From Quillaja saponaria (lineage: Eukaryota; Streptophyta; Magnoliopsida; Fabales; Quillajaceae): 64,000 nt of DNA. Shown in pieces: positions 1 to 12,642 of this stretch. The stretch is taken from NCBI GenBank assembly GCA_029379385.1, contig CM055617.1:12309532-12373531 (forward strand), written 5' to 3'. The notes below the pieces were generated by a model. The model was given only the letters and a program-made list of their open reading frames with translations. It ran no database searches and was not told the DNA's origin. Every line of letters starts with the position of its first letter. Positions within the stretch are counted from its first letter, which is position 1. Both the position numbers and the translations under genes were made by a program.

Positions 1-61
1 AGACTTAATACCCAACATAACTTAATACTAAAGTATACTCTAATAGTTTGAGTGTCTATGG

Positions 62-207
62 ACTTAAAGTATTCAAGAAGAGCACCCTCAAAGCCCTTCG
101 ATGGCAAATTCTGTTTCCAATTATTGAATTCCTCCAAGGTCTTCAATATAGTGTTTCCGGCAGCAATGACAACTAGTCTATACCCTATGATAAGAAAAGC
201 CCAGCCT
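62..207 (-). pseudogene. SEO-A: remnant of the last exon of a sieve-element-occlusion gene
   Basis: This stretch aligns closely with part of the last exon of the SEO gene at 27505-30486 (its bases 27665-27805), on the same strand. Only about 145 bp remains. At about 208 it runs directly into sequence that in copy B lies some 0.9 kb upstream of the SEO start codon (from 31395). Relative to copy B, the rest of the gene has therefore been deleted and the two ends joined. The SEO homology starts near base 62, and bases 1-61 do not match. It cannot encode a protein. SEO proteins normally form the P-protein filaments of phloem sieve elements. Confidence 0.85.
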
Positions 208-461
208 TAGATTTTTACTTTGGATTTTTCTCATTCCCGTACACCCATGACCATGAACAGTACTCTGATATACCCACATAGAGATAGAAAGAATTTAAAC
301 AAGAAAACATAGAAAAAGATCATGATTTTTCACACCAAGAAGGGATAGCCATGTACATGTATGAATCACTGAATTAGAACAGCCTAATTAACCAAAAACA
401 GAGGAACTAAATTTAGAAGCAAAAGACTATGAGTAATAATTAAAGCTACCCAATTTTCTAA

Positions 462-800
462 TCAATTGGCTCTTTGATCAACATGGCGTATAAACACAGT
501 TTCGAAGTCTGGAGATTAAAGAATTAACACCATTATTGACATAATTGAACTTCTTCAAAGAAGATTTTCTCTTCCTTTGGGCAGGGGGCATTTCAGTGTC
601 GTTTTGATTCTTGATTCTTCCTCCGTTTGTGTCGTTGAACATTCCTCTTCTTCACCTTTAATATGATCATCATCAGCTTGTGCTTTCTCCACGAATATGA
701 GCTTTAAAGGAGCTCGTAAAGCTATTCCGGCAATAACCCATTTTCTATTTGTATCTGAATCAAAGCCACCATCAAATTGTGCTTTCTCAGAGAACCCTAT
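462..800 (-). pseudogene. SMR: SMR-A: dead SIAMESE-related CDK inhibitor gene
   Basis: Read on the minus strand, this is the counterpart of the gene at 31581-31920. Recognisable parts are an N-terminal stretch WVIAGIALRAPLK, an acidic stretch, a TPT motif, the CPPAP-type motif and a C-terminal PDFETVFIRHV block. SMR proteins inhibit cyclin-CDK complexes and promote endoreduplication. Copy A is broken in three ways. The start codon is ATA (798-800) where copy B has ATG. One C is missing from the run encoding CPPA (near 585), which shifts the frame. It also shares with copy B a frame disruption just before PDFETVF. It keeps the tryptophan codon (TGG) that is a stop in copy B. The gene is intronless. 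Confidence 0.75.
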
Positions 801-2549
801 ATTGTTTAAAAAAACACCACAAAAATTAAGAGTCCTTGGTGTTAAATGCCGCCATTGATTGTTGGAGGAGAGTCACTGTTACATTTGATTCTTGGGATGT
901 ATGTTTTATACCGATACCGGGTATAAATGGAGGAATGACAATTGATTTGAATGACCAATGTCATTTGCTTTCTTTGCTTATAATTGTCAGATTCTCTCCA
1001 AGTAAATACTGATAGACTAAGATTTGGGAGTGAGAAAGTTCTATTCCATCCATAAAAAGAACCTCACCATATTTTCTATTCGAATTATATTTCGTTTGAG
1101 TGAAACTACCTAAATACTTTGTTTAGTTGAATGGAAGTGGCTAATTTTTTATTTTGGTTAGTGGGTTTGGAAAGGGAGACTCACTTTAATTATGTTCTTC
1201 TTGGCTGCAAGACATTGAGCCCATTAAAAATGTGTTATCGAATCCTTTGTTTGTTCCTAGGTACAATGAATTCTATGTTCAACTTGCCTTCTGTTTCTGT
1301 GAGGGACACTGACTACCCAAATATACCATTTCCTATATGTATAAAGCAAATACTTAGCTTTTTTAATAAGAAAAATAGTGATTTAAGGGACCAACAAAGA
1401 ACCAACCTTATTGCAATAGTGAATAGAAATATATATGGGCTATTTGGGTTTTCACAAAAAAAACAAGAAATGATGGATCAATGCACTCCACTTGTGACGT
1501 ACATAACAACTTTTACATCAAATCACCACAATACCACATTAATCATATTTTCTTATGAAAACCTATTGAGTCTTGGAGATTGTTCTATTCATTCCCAATT
1601 GCAACCTCGAGATGCCCACATGATCATATAAAGCAAGGCTATAAGAAAATTGTTCCAAATATAACAGTGTTGAGAGCACACCATAAATGATTCTTTGTAT
1701 CCTTGTTGTGGAACATTGTTTACTATAGAGCTTCTCCTGGTTTCCTAACCCATAGAAAAATTTGTCCTCATACCAGCATCTATGAACATATCTTTGATAA
1801 CCCAGACTACAAATTAGACGTACAACTCAATAAATCATGAACTACAACCAACGCAGCACCTCACTGTTGAGTGCAAAAGCCCCATATCACTTGCCAAATA
1901 AAAGAGAATAAAATACAATGATTATACATATTATGATCCTTTACTGTTATCCAACCAGACATGCAATACTTAGATGGGGTTGGGGAAATTCCGAAAATTT
2001 CAAACCCCAAGAAGTAAAAACACACATTTATGAGATTACTATGCATGAAAATTGAAGATTTATATGTATATATATCAGAAATATTAAAAATATAAAAAAA
2101 GGGGGTTTACATGGAATTTGAGTAAGGGCAGCGTATTTGTTTGTGCATTGATTTCCACATGGAGACGCCCATTGCTGAGGTATCATTTTCTATCTTCCTC
2201 AGAATCTCTAGCAGGGATGAGGCTGATTGGGAAGGAAATGGGTCTTCTAGAATAAAACGGAAAAATCAGAAATCATAAGCGGATCCGACATATCATAGGA
2301 CTTGACGACACGCCGAATTCCAATTCATCTCGAACCATCTTCCTGTTCTGAACTCCCACCATTTTTATGCAGACAGAGAGAGAAGAGAAGAGATATGATT
2401 GAAATCCTTGCTGGAAATATCGAGATGAGGATAAGCCGATGGCCAGTCTAATTTCTGCTTCCAATAGTGTTGGACTTGTGGACTCGAGAAGCTCTACTCT
2501 CAAAACTTGCGTTTTGTTACTGAAAAACAATTTTTTTTTTTTTTTGTGT
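801..2549. other. Non-coding part of duplication copy A
   Basis: No gene is supported here. The longest open frame (1131-1631, +) is not conserved: the matching stretch of copy B (32249-32700) carries indels that break it. Bases 2342-2528 occur a third time at 7796-7980. A polyT tract ends at 2545. Confidence 0.6.
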
Positions 2550-5510
2550 GGCTAAAATGTCATAATACCCCTTGAACTTGTCTCATGTTTTAAAAAGACC
2601 CCCTCAATATTTAATTGAATTAATCACACCCCTTAAACTTTAGAAATTATTCCAATTGATGTTTAATAAAATAGAAAGCAAACAAAAAGAAAAACTTAAT
2701 TTAGGCTTTTAGGGAAGAAAAAAAAGAAAAAAACAACTTCATATTTGCTATTGCCTATGGAGAATAGGAGCTGGGACATGAATGGAAAGTGTATTGCTCA
2801 ACAACTCCATCAATCTTGTAGCTAGATTTGGCCTTAGGTGATTTCAACACCAAAAAAGACTGTTTGTGATTTGTTTCTTGTCTAGCGATAAGAGTAAAAA
2901 TTTATTCTGTTAAGAGGTTTAAATGACAGATCAAATTCTCCATTAAAATGTTGTTAAGTGAAGCCGTCATATGGTTTTACCATTTTTAATGCTCTAGCCT
3001 TTCAAAGTGATACTTTATTGCTATTGAGCTTATTTGAGTTGGGGATGTCATTAAGATCTTCCTACTCATTCTCTGTGGAAAGTGGGAGTCTCAAATATGT
3101 TATTGTGACTTTAGGACACAAATGAGGACAACGCAGAGAAATAATAATTCAGGAAATTATAGGTTTTCTTGGTTGTGGGCAATAATCTTATGTCTTTTTT
3201 CATGTATCTCTAGTTTGAGAGTTGTGGGACAAGGAGATGTACATGTCCGATTCTTTGGATATGGGTAGTAGTAGCAATAACACTATATGATATTAACCTT
3301 TTTTGTTGTAGTCAAAAAAACTTAATGTAGAGACTAAATTTTACAAATTTATTAATTGTACAATTTTGTCTAATTGATACTAAAATATAATATTTTATAT
3401 TGATTAGTCAATTACAATTAGCCAATTAAATGGTGATTGGACTCAATATTAGAAATTGGCTAAATCAAATGTTGATTAGTCAGTCACTTGTATAATTAAG
3501 TATTGATTGTAGACAAAATTCTTGAGTAATTAAATGTTAACTGAAAACAAACAGTCTTACTTTATTGATTAAATGTTGATTGAACACAAGTTGTAATTAA
3601 ATGGATAATTAAATGTTGATTGGATAAAATTTAATCCAATCATCCTTTAATATTCTTAAATTAATTTCAATCATTTCCAATCATTCACAAGTCAATGTCA
3701 ATCATCTTTAATCACTTATATCTACCAATTAATCAATCAATTTGAATTATCCTCCAATCAACCAAAGTTTGTCTCCACCACCTCTCCTATAAAAGGCCTC
3801 ACATTGACTTTGGAACTGGGACAAAAACCTCAAAGGCACGAAAGCTCTAGAAACTCGCTTATTTTTTTCTCTCAAACAACAGAGATTCAAGCAAGCCACA
3901 AATCCCTAGCTATCAAACTCAATGCCCACAAAGATCATTAGACCTTTCCCAACGACTATCCACAACTTCGTTTTGAAAGAGGTTCATCAATTCATCCAAG
4001 ATCAAGCTTCATAATTCTAGGATCAAGCAAAGTTTTCAAAGGAGATTGAATTAGAGGAATATATTCTTTTCTTGTAAAGAAAATTAATTCAAAGGTTTTA
4101 CCATCTTTTTACAAATTTAATAGAATTGTTATTTTTTTACACGCTTTCTTATCTGTTACTTTCAGGCATGACTTTTTTGTTCACAAATTTCTATCACATC
4201 CGGTGGGACAACTCTGCCTCTCATCTTTTTATCCTTCAAAAGTCTCTACATCAACACTATTGGATTTCATGTCTTTCGTGAAGAACCAAACCAAAAAGGA
4301 TATTGGTGTCTCTGCTAAAGTTGTTACTCGTTTGTCGTTGATGATGCTTCCACTAACAAGATCACATACAATGAACGGAATCACATAAAAAGATATCAAA
4401 ATCCATCAATCAATAATTTTTTTCAATTGGTGAGTCCAGTCAAGGTCCAACATTTTGTCATTCAGGATCTCATTACATCGGGAAAAGCAAACTACAATGA
4501 TGGAGATTCATCTTTCTGAAAGAATTTCAAATTATCCAGGGGCAACACTTTATGCTGAGTCAGATTTCTAATGTTTCTACCATCTCTAAATCACAAGATC
4601 TTTCCAAAAATCATTCACAATGTCGTTTTGGAAGAGATTCATCAATTCATTCGGATCAAGATTCATAGCTCTTGAATCAGACAAATTCTTCAAGGAAATC
4701 GAATTAGAGGAATACATTATTTTCTTGTAAAGAATATTAATTCAGAAGTTGTACTATCTTTTTACAAACTTAATAAAATTATTATTTTTGTATAAGTTTT
4801 ATTGTCTGTTTTTTTAAGGCACAAATTTGTTGTTCACGCTTAACTCCTGTAATATACTACATGGAGAATAATTTCAATCAATTAAGAAGAGGAAATTGGC
4901 TTGGATAACAGGTCGTTTCCTGGGCAAATTTAAGGAGGTGAATAGTGTCCCATACTACTTCTCACTATCTACTAATTAATCAATTTCTGTTTTCTCTTGT
5001 ATCCTTTTTTCGATTTGGTAATTAAATTGGATAAATTACAATTTCCAAAGGACATATAGTGCTTGTTCCTTTTTTAATTCTTTTGCAAATCAAAATTTAT
5101 ATAACAAAATATTCCATCAAGCTAGCTAGAGAAGACAAGAAAACAATGTACCTACTAGGGCTAGGAATCCAATCAAATGGAAAACATCAATAGATTTAGT
5201 AGCTTGCTCTTTCTTGACATTTTTCTCATTCCCCAAGTCACTAAGATTCTGATCATCTTCCTCATCAAGTTGTTTGAGCAATACATTGTCTCCATGCATG
5301 TTGCAGGTCCTACTCTTCTTTGTTTGTTAAATGATGAAGCTAAACGTTGCTTTCTATGTGTTTTATGTTTTTCTTTATTCATTTATTTTTCTATTTTTTG
5401 TTCACACCGTTAGCTGAATATGGAGAGAAGTATCAAGTGAAACAATTTCAAGTGTTTAGGGGGTGTGATTAATCTAATCAAACTATAAGGGGTGTAGTGA
5501 TATTTTAGCC
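2550..5510. mobile_element. Long-TIR element, copy A (Mutator-like or foldback type, non-autonomous)
   Basis: About 110 bp at 2550-2660, beginning GGCTAAAATGTCATAATACC, reappears in inverted orientation at about 5400-5510, ending in ATTTTAGCC. The two arms share blocks such as ATTAATCACACCCC followed by a run around CTTGAAATTGTTTCA. The interior has no transposase. It holds a TATA-like motif (3789-3797) and a direct repeat of about 250 bp (3930-4190 and 4600-4850). Long terminal inverted repeats suggest a Mutator-like or foldback element. Runs of T on both flanks hide any target-site duplication. The same element is present at 35413-37759. Confidence 0.55.
3930..4850. repeat. Diverged direct repeat of about 250 bp inside the long-TIR element
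   Basis: Bases 3930-4190 and 4600-4850 share a run of matching blocks. Examples are gaggttcatcaattcatc against gagattcatcaattcatt, then tttcttgtaaagaaaattaa against tttcttgtaaagaatattaa, then a tail reading tttgttcac. The phrase cacatccggtgggacaactc at 4195-4214 resembles leader sequence just inside some Gypsy retrotransposons, so these could be decayed LTR fragments. That reading is tentative. Confidence 0.4.
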
Positions 5511-5604
5511 TTCTTTTTTCAATTCGTTCTTTTCTTAATTAGCTTTTTTGTTTTGTTTTATTTATAGATTTATTGATACTTTAATAATACAAACCACGTG
5601 CTTA

Positions 5605-6639
5605 ATTATTCACAAGTCAATTTTTTTTTTTAAATGTATTAAAATAATAGTTTTAAATCTTTGGTCCTATTTAAAAGATAAAAAATTAGTTACTGTGTGA
5701 GTGAGTGAAGTGAGTATTTATTAAGAAGTTAATTTTTTTAATTAATAAAAAATATTTAATTTATGTGAATATATAGGATAGTAGGAGGTTATTAAGAGAG
5801 AAAAAGTAAGTTTTATATTTTTTTAAATAAATTTTGACTTATTCTAAAATGAGACCATAAAAATTTGACTTAATCAAATTTTCGCACGCACATTAGATTT
5901 TCAGTTTTTGATACTTTAAAAATAAAATCAAGATATTTTAATATATATTTTTAACATTTTTAACTTTATATTCATTCTAAAGAGAGGAGCATGAAATTTT
6001 CCAAATTTTAAATCTACTGCATTTCAGTAAACTTCAAGAGAATGAGATACAACTTACTTTTTTTTTTTTTAATAAAATAAATTACATTCATCTCTCTTGA
6101 TATTTACTAAAACTATACTAAAATCTAAAATTTGGAGAATATGACACTGCTCTCCTTTGGATTGATAGGAGAGAAACCAATTGTGTTAAGAAACAATTTT
6201 GAGAAAAATACTAAAAAAACCTCTAATTTTATCGTCAAAGTATCAAAATACCCTCTCATTTTTACTTTTTAAATGAATTCTAAAATAAAAAGACACCTCT
6301 TGCTATTATTAACTATATATATAAACAGGCTTCAATTGTGTCTTTATTTTATATTGATATGAATTCTAAAATAAAAACTTGTCTGAATTTTATTATTAAA
6401 TTCAAATATTTGTAAAAAAATAAATAAAAGGATCAAAAGAAGAAAAGAGTGTAATTTATATATATATATATATATATATAAATATGCATGGCTTTTCTTT
6501 ATTTCCAAGGACACCTCTGGTTACATTTATATTAGGAACACATTATGAAGACACATGGATTCATTGGACTTAAAAACTTGATCACAATATTTAGGAAAGT
6601 CTAATACACCAAACAATGAAAATTTTCAAATTACAAATT
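5605..6639. other. AT-rich intergenic stretch
   Basis: I see no gene here. It holds a TA microsatellite at about 6456-6480. Bases 6480-6639 are a diverged match to 12476-12642, the 3' flank of the LOR pseudogene. Confidence 0.6.
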
Positions 6640-6790
6640 TCAACAAATATTTAACTACGATATCCTCCCACGTCGACGCCCATAGGCTATGATATGTGCT
6701 AACCTCAATAGGGTAACTATAACTTTTGAGTGATCACCCTTGCAAATGCTTTCAAGAATCACAAGAAGCGCGAGTTTATAAAAATAAAAT
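6640..6790 (-). pseudogene. Fragment of the last exon of a LURP-one-related gene
   Basis: The minus strand can be read as LALLVILESICKGDHSKV, which lines up with the IVTLIVILDEIRDGDLSKV stretch of the LOR pseudogene at 12643-13319. The flank at 6480-6639 also matches that gene's 3' flank. The upstream exons are absent and the reading frame does not extend. This is a diverged remnant of a second LOR copy. Confidence 0.5.
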
Positions 6791-6889
6791 AATAATAATA
6801 TTAATAAGAGAGCGAGGTAAGTGTATTTTTATATATCTTCTAATAAAATACTTAATTTATAATGTTCTTAATCTATATTGTTAAATATG

Positions 6890-7290
6890 ATTTGTAATTA
6901 CCCAATTCGTTAAACTTAACTATTAAACTTAAGGTCTCTAAATACACCCGATTGATTGAATCTCATGAGAGAAGAACTATATTTTAAAATGACCTAATAA
7001 CCCCTAATTAGTGAAATTTACTTGTTACTTTCTCATCTTCTTCATTCTTCTAGTTCCATTATTTTGCAATCCCTAAATTCATACCTGTCAATTGTTTTTC
7101 AACCTTATTTCCCTATTGTTATATTTGTAGGTTTTGGATTGAGATAAATACACCAAATACAACCATTTAAATTCCACTAAACTTGGAGTTTGACTTTTAA
7201 AGTCTAGCCCAAGCCAATCACCTCATCTCACTGAACATAAACATATATATATATATAACCAACGACAGACGAGTTTTGGCCGAAGAGGCG
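6890..7290. repeat. Direct repeat, left copy
   Basis: This stretch contains gaatctcatgagagaa, a segment ending in catcttcttcattcttctag, and a block around ccaaatacaaccatttaaat running through ccaacgacag. The same blocks, in the same order, recur at 9085-9830. The right copy carries an inner 57 bp tandem duplication and an inserted dispersed repeat. Confidence 0.7.
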
Positions 7291-7795
7291 AAAACAATGA
7301 TTTTTCGCTTCGATTCAATTGGTTGTGAAATTAGGAATTTGAAAATAATGGATCGAAAGAAAGGAAAGGAAATGGGAAATGGATTGCAAGTAAGTTTTAG
7401 TTAGGAGTTAAGTAGGTCATTTCAAAATGTAGCCCTATCCTGTACTGACTAATGAGATTCAATCAATTATTTGACGTGCACATGCATTTAGAAACCGTTA
7501 AGGTGTAATAATCAATATTAATAGATTGGATAATTTACAAATTATGTTACAAAATACAGTGCAAAGTGCTCGATTAGTTAGAAAAAGAAAGTGACTACAA
7601 ATTGAGTTATAGTTGGACCAATAAGTACAATTCACGATAATACATACAGTCTCTGATAATAAATCTCTAATTTGTTTTTCACGATTTTTTATTATTATTT
7701 ATAATGAGGTTTTTGTTATTAACGATAAATTTATGCCCGTCATAGATAAAAAAACGCTTAACCCTCTTTGGTCAATTCGAATGCATGTCTTCTGT

Positions 7796-7980
7796 TCTAA
7801 ACTCAGACCACTTTTATGCAGACACAGAAGAGAAGAGAAGAGATATGATTGAAATCCTTGCTCAAAACATGGAGATGAGGATGAGCTGATGGCTTTTCTA
7901 ATTTTCTGCTTCCAATAGTGTTGGACTTTTAGACTCTGAGAAGCCCTAATCTCTAAACTTGTGTTTTGTTTACTGAAAAA
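7796..7980. repeat. Third, isolated copy of a segment of the A/B duplication
   Basis: The sequence from ctgttctaaactcag through agaagagatatgattgaaat to gtttactgaaaaac matches 2342-2528 and 35213-35396, but nothing on either side matches. It is a short dispersed copy that is more diverged than A is from B. Confidence 0.75.
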
Positions 7981-9084
7981 CTATTTCCTTTTCTTTTTTT
8001 TTCTTTTTTTTTAATTTATTTTTTATCAAATATTTTGTCTCTAACGAAACTAACAGTTTTTATTTTTAATTTGTTATAATTAGGTCTTTTAATTACTATG
8101 GAGCAGTTAATGCCTGTTCAACTATTCGAATGTAGGCCCTCTTGAAGTGAGTGATTCTGAAGAAGAAAGAATTAGTTCGGCAATATCAACTCTTTCTTCC
8201 ACCTCTTCTCTCGAATTTGTAGTGGTTTTGCTTTGTAAGCTATGGAGGCCTACGGTGAGAAGGGGATGGGGATGGTGGTGTTGGTTATGACATGAGTGTT
8301 TTGTTCATTAGGTTTTTATTTTTATTTTATTTTATTTTTAATTTTTAATATATATATATATATATAAACAAAATTTTCTGTTTCTTTTATTTTCTTAAAT
8401 TTATTTTAAAATGTCACGTGTGATTCTTTTATTTTCCAATTAACAATGTCATCATCCATATCAATATATAATTCATCCTCCTCTATCTGTTCATGCATGA
8501 CGTTTCCTTCAAAATTAATTTGACAGCAAGAACTTAATTGAAGAAAGTTTATCTAACAATAGGACCCATTGTCAAGCAACACTATCCACACGAATTATCT
8601 TTATTAATCTTAACCCTAACCCTAAACCTAAGTTAATTATTTTCTACAGAACTTGTTTACTGTGTGTTATCGAAGGATGTATTATTTTTGCCATTTTAAA
8701 TAGTAGCAGTAAATTAAATAATAATTTTTTTATTAAGACCTAAAGTCAAGCTCAAAAATTTTATTTGCTTATTTACTATTTTGGTCCTTCAAAATTATAT
8801 CATATTTCAATTCAATCCTTCAAAAAAAAAAAAACCAAAAGAAAAATTACAAAAAGGCTAGTTACCATGAAATTTCCTAACAAATAGACTTAATTTTTTT
8901 TTTTTTTTGAAGGAATGCGTAAGTTACAATTTTATTTTATTTTTTTATTAATTTTTAATGATATAAGGAGTAATTAAAAACTATTTTTAAATAATAATAT
9001 AGGGATCAATTACACTTAATCTCGTTAAATTAACTACCACTTAATTTACAACATCTTTTCTTTCATATCGAATTGAGCAAATTG
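7981..9084. other. Intergenic, with simple repeats and a short telomere-like motif
   Basis: I see no gene here. There is a TA microsatellite at about 8348-8366 and several polyT and polyA runs. At about 8610-8632 the phrase ttaaccctaaccctaaacct contains the plant telomere unit roughly three times. This is better read as an internal telobox-like motif than as a telomere. Confidence 0.5.
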
Positions 9085-9241
9085 CATCTATGTTACTAAA
9101 TGTGATTTACAATTATTCAATTCGTTAAAATTGACTATTTAAACTTGATGGTATCTAAATACAAATGTGACAAACATGTTTGATTGAATCTCATGATGAT
9201 TAATTGAATCTCATGAGAGAATAACTATATTTTAAAATGGT

Positions 9242-9355
9242 CAAATTACCTAAGTGAAAATTTCTTGATACTCTCTCATCTCCTTCATTCTTCTAGACCA
9301 AATTACCTAAGTGAAATTTTCTTGATACTTTCTCATCTCCTTCATTCTTCTAGTT
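9242..9355. repeat. 57 bp tandem duplication
   Basis: A unit beginning caaattacctaagtgaaa and ending ccttcattcttctag occurs twice, head to tail (9242-9298 and 9299-9355), with few differences. The left copy of the larger repeat (6890-7290) has a single unit, so the duplication came after the two larger copies separated. Confidence 0.8.
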
Positions 9356-9420
9356 CCGTTATTTTGCAATCCCTAATTATTCTTACCTGTCCAATTTATT
9401 TTTTCTCAATATCTTATTTA

Positions 9421-9560
9421 TAATGTTTTGAAAATTGGACTAGACCAGGCAGGTCGAATCGTTATCTACTTAACAACTAGATTGAACTAAAAAATCGTTT
9501 TGGTGATTGGACCAATCAAAAAAGATAAAAAGCGAAATATTTGGTGCTGAGATGAATACA
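9421..9560. repeat. Dispersed repeat of the aatgttttaaaacc type
   Basis: It begins taatgttttgaaaattggac and continues with gaatcgttatc and cgttttggtgattggacc. A related copy lies at 47355-47560, beginning taatgttttaaaaccgggac and containing ttattttggtggttgaacc. I cannot assign a class. Confidence 0.4.
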
Positions 9561-9830
9561 CACTATTGCTTCAATTGAATCTTCTGTATTTTGATTTTTC
9601 TTTGGAAAATGCAAATTTCTTTTTGTCAATTCCTTTGCTGATGGTGCAAGAAAAGCTTGGATAAAGAAATTGCAATCTTAGCTTGGTTGATCGGTCTGGA
9701 TAATAGGAATTGCACCAAATACAACCGTTTAAATTCCAATAAACTTAGAGTTTGACTATTAAAGTCTAGCCGAAGCCAATCACCTCACAGAACATAAATA
9801 ACCAACGACAGCCGTGTTTTGATTTGGGGA

Positions 9831-12642
9831 TCTTAGGTCAATTTCAAAGGGAAAATCCCTCACTCCCAAACTCAGGTGCCAATCTCCCTCTTGGAAGCCT
9901 GGCTCCATAAGGCTGGCTTCTATCCATCATCTGCAGCTAATGTGCTTCCTTGCTTCCTTCCTCTCACAGTCAATCAATGCTAGGTACAAAGAACAACTTT
10001 TTATTTCGTAAGTTCTTGTGTTTTATTATTTGAATTTCTTGTGGTTTTACAAAACTTCTCTGCGAGCTCTAAACTCTAGGAGAAAATCGAGTGCAGGTTT
10101 GTACAAAATTGGGTTTCCTTTTTCAAGTAATTGGTGGATGTACATGGTTTACACTACACTCTTAATTGAAAGGCACAAAGTTTCGAGTCCTTTGCATACA
10201 TAAAGTTTATGCATGCAAATACAAGAAAATTGAGGATATTTATATTTCATCTTTTGATGGCTATACATATGTTTCCAAAGTACTAAACATTTCTGAATAT
10301 AATCCTATAATTATATTTCCTCCAACATCTCAAGCTTACAACCTTTGATTTTCGAAAACAGGTTAAGCGAAGAAACTATTTAATTGTAGTGCTTCTAAAT
10401 TCATGAATCATGCTAGTATCACGACTTATATGTCTCTCTTCTAACAAGCTAAAAAGTATGAGAATAAAGGTAAATACAAATGAAAATTACATTATATATA
10501 ATTTGTAACTATAGCCCTTGACATGTATATATGGGTGTCAACCAATTAATCTTGAGTTGACGTCATAATGAGTAGATCACGAATAAATTTAACTTAGTTA
10601 TACCTATTATTTGAATTATGAGTATAAAAAAGAGAAAATTGATAAATAATATATCTTACACTGCAAGAAATTATAGTATCTATGTTTGTTAAATGCAAAC
10701 GCAGATAATAATTCTGCAGATGCTGACAATGTCTGTTTCCAGACATTGATAATCAGATGTAGCTATCCTAAATGTAGATAGTATTATATGCATCTGTCAT
10801 ACAGACACAATACTAGATGATTATTTGTGTTTGAATACCGTAGACGAAGATAATTAAAATGCAAATGCAGAGTGGACAATATTTATATATTTTTAATTTT
10901 TGGATTTTATCTATGGGTGGTAGGTGTAGATACTTAAAAGGCTAACAAAGTTGGGGAAAGAATTATTAATTTTAATATTTTAGTACTTATCTAATTTGTT
11001 AATTTATCTTATACATACTTGATCAAAAACATATTTTATATAAATAATTTATTTACAATATATCATTCTAACAATATTACAATATATCAAATATATAGTA
11101 CTTCGATCTAAAAATAATCTCTTGACCCTAAATCTTTGTCATCTCGAGCAGTTTGCTCATCATCTTGCTAACTGAGATGTGAAGAATGTAATATAGGAGA
11201 TGCAACCTGAAATAATTAAAATAACTATGTTATAAGTTATACTTAACTTTATATTTATATAAGTTAAAATTTAGAATAACTTTAATTAACTTGATCGTTT
11301 TGTCTCCTAAATCTCATTTTGCAAAGTTTGTCTTGAAACTCTGGTTTTGGCATAAAATTCCTAACCATTGATCAAAATGACAATATATTTCTTCTTATAG
11401 GTCTTGTACGTCCCCAAAATCATATGAATACTCTCGAAATCCCTGAAGAACTTGTAATTGACCGTTTCAAGAATCACATTTTGCAAAGTTTTTACCTTAA
11501 AACTCTATTTGGCCATAAAATCATAACCGTAGATCCAAATTGCATTTTGTTTCTTTCTACAAGTCTTATTCGTTTCACATCTCAATATATCATTCTCACC
11601 TTTTTCTTTTTCTTTTTTCTTTTTTTCCCTCTGACGAGTTGGAAGAAATAGTTAGAATTTTTAAGCAATCACATAATATGATGCTCCCATGGAAAAAAAT
11701 TCTTCAAGGCTCTATTTTATTTTTTCTTTCTCATTTAGCTATTAGGAGGTGTTCAGGAGATAATTTAAGTGCTATTAGACTAATCCATCTCTCCAATCCA
11801 GTCAAAAACCATTCATGCTGTTGGAACTAAAAAATTTATGGGAATTTTATATTTTCCCATGAACTCCTTAAAATTTTTAAACTCGCAAAGTCAATAAAAA
11901 TAATACACCTTCAAAGCTCTATTCTTAAAAAAACTTCAAGCATTTTTTTTTGCCTTTTCAGTTGATAAATATTAATGGTTTATATGTAAACTATAAATAT
12001 AGTTCTTTCTTTTACCACCGCTTATTTTGTTTTTAGCCATTTTTATTTGAACTCATAAAACAGAACCAATATCTGCCTTTTAAAGAACAAAAAAATCTAA
12101 CTTTTTTATCAAGGCATAATATATACTCCAATTACCCAAACAAAGTTCAAATATGAATGTGATAACTTTTCATACCTAATTTATCATTTGAAGATGAGAA
12201 AGAAGGAAAAAGATGTTCACTGAAATTATAGACACATAAAAAAGCTAATAATATTGGGTCGATAAAATTTAGAAAATTACAAATGCAGTAACAATAATTT
12301 GATTAAAAAAAAAATTTGCACTGACCAAAACATAAATTTAGTAATAAAATTAGGTAATAATTTTTTGACTAAGACATAAATTTCACGCGCCTAAAAATTT
12401 TATTTAAAAGCCAAGATACAACTTGTAGAAGTATCAAATTTACAGAGTATTCAAACACACTTGTTCTTTATAGTGAACTTAATTCCAAGGACACCTCTTT
12501 TTTACATTTATTTTACCAATAAATTATAGAGATACATCGATTAATTGAACCTGCAAATTTATTCACTATTTAACTAGAACACTTTAATATATAGGCCAAA
12601 CATTCAGAAATTTCAAATTACAAATTTTGATAAATATTTAAT
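9831..12642. other. Intergenic, possibly including one end of a second CACTA element
   Basis: I support no gene here. At 10662 the phrase cactgcaagaaattatag has the form of a CACTA-type terminus, followed by repeated gcagat and gcaaacgcag motifs of the kind seen in subterminal regions. I could not find the matching inverted end, so this may be a truncated element. Open frames at 10018, 11424 and 11540 (+) have no recognisable content. Bases 12476-12642 repeat 6480-6639. Confidence 0.4.

Larger units (their letters stand above)
208..5604. repeat. Segmental duplication, copy A
   Basis: The sequence from about 208 to the motif accacgtgctta at 5593-5604 is repeated, in the same orientation and with high identity by eye, at 31395-37853. 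Shared landmarks in the same order are a dead SMR gene, a block at 1131-1620, a polyT tract near 2531 and a long-TIR element at 2550-5510. Copy A lacks the 1.65 kb insert of copy B, and it retains about 575 bp near 4720-5290 that copy B has lost. The two copies lie about 31 kb apart. Confidence 0.9.
9085..9830. repeat. Direct repeat, right copy
   Basis: This is the counterpart of 6890-7290. Between 9421 and 9710 it contains sequence absent from the left copy, which represents a later insertion. Confidence 0.65.

Noticed and set aside
1131..1631. A 166-codon plus-strand open frame, the longest intact one in copy A.
   Set aside because: The homologous stretch in copy B is broken by indels and differs without regard to codon position. 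The translation has no recognisable domain.
8605..8635. Run of ccctaaccctaaacc suggesting a former chromosome end.
   Set aside because: Only about three units are present. Short telobox motifs are common in plant DNA.
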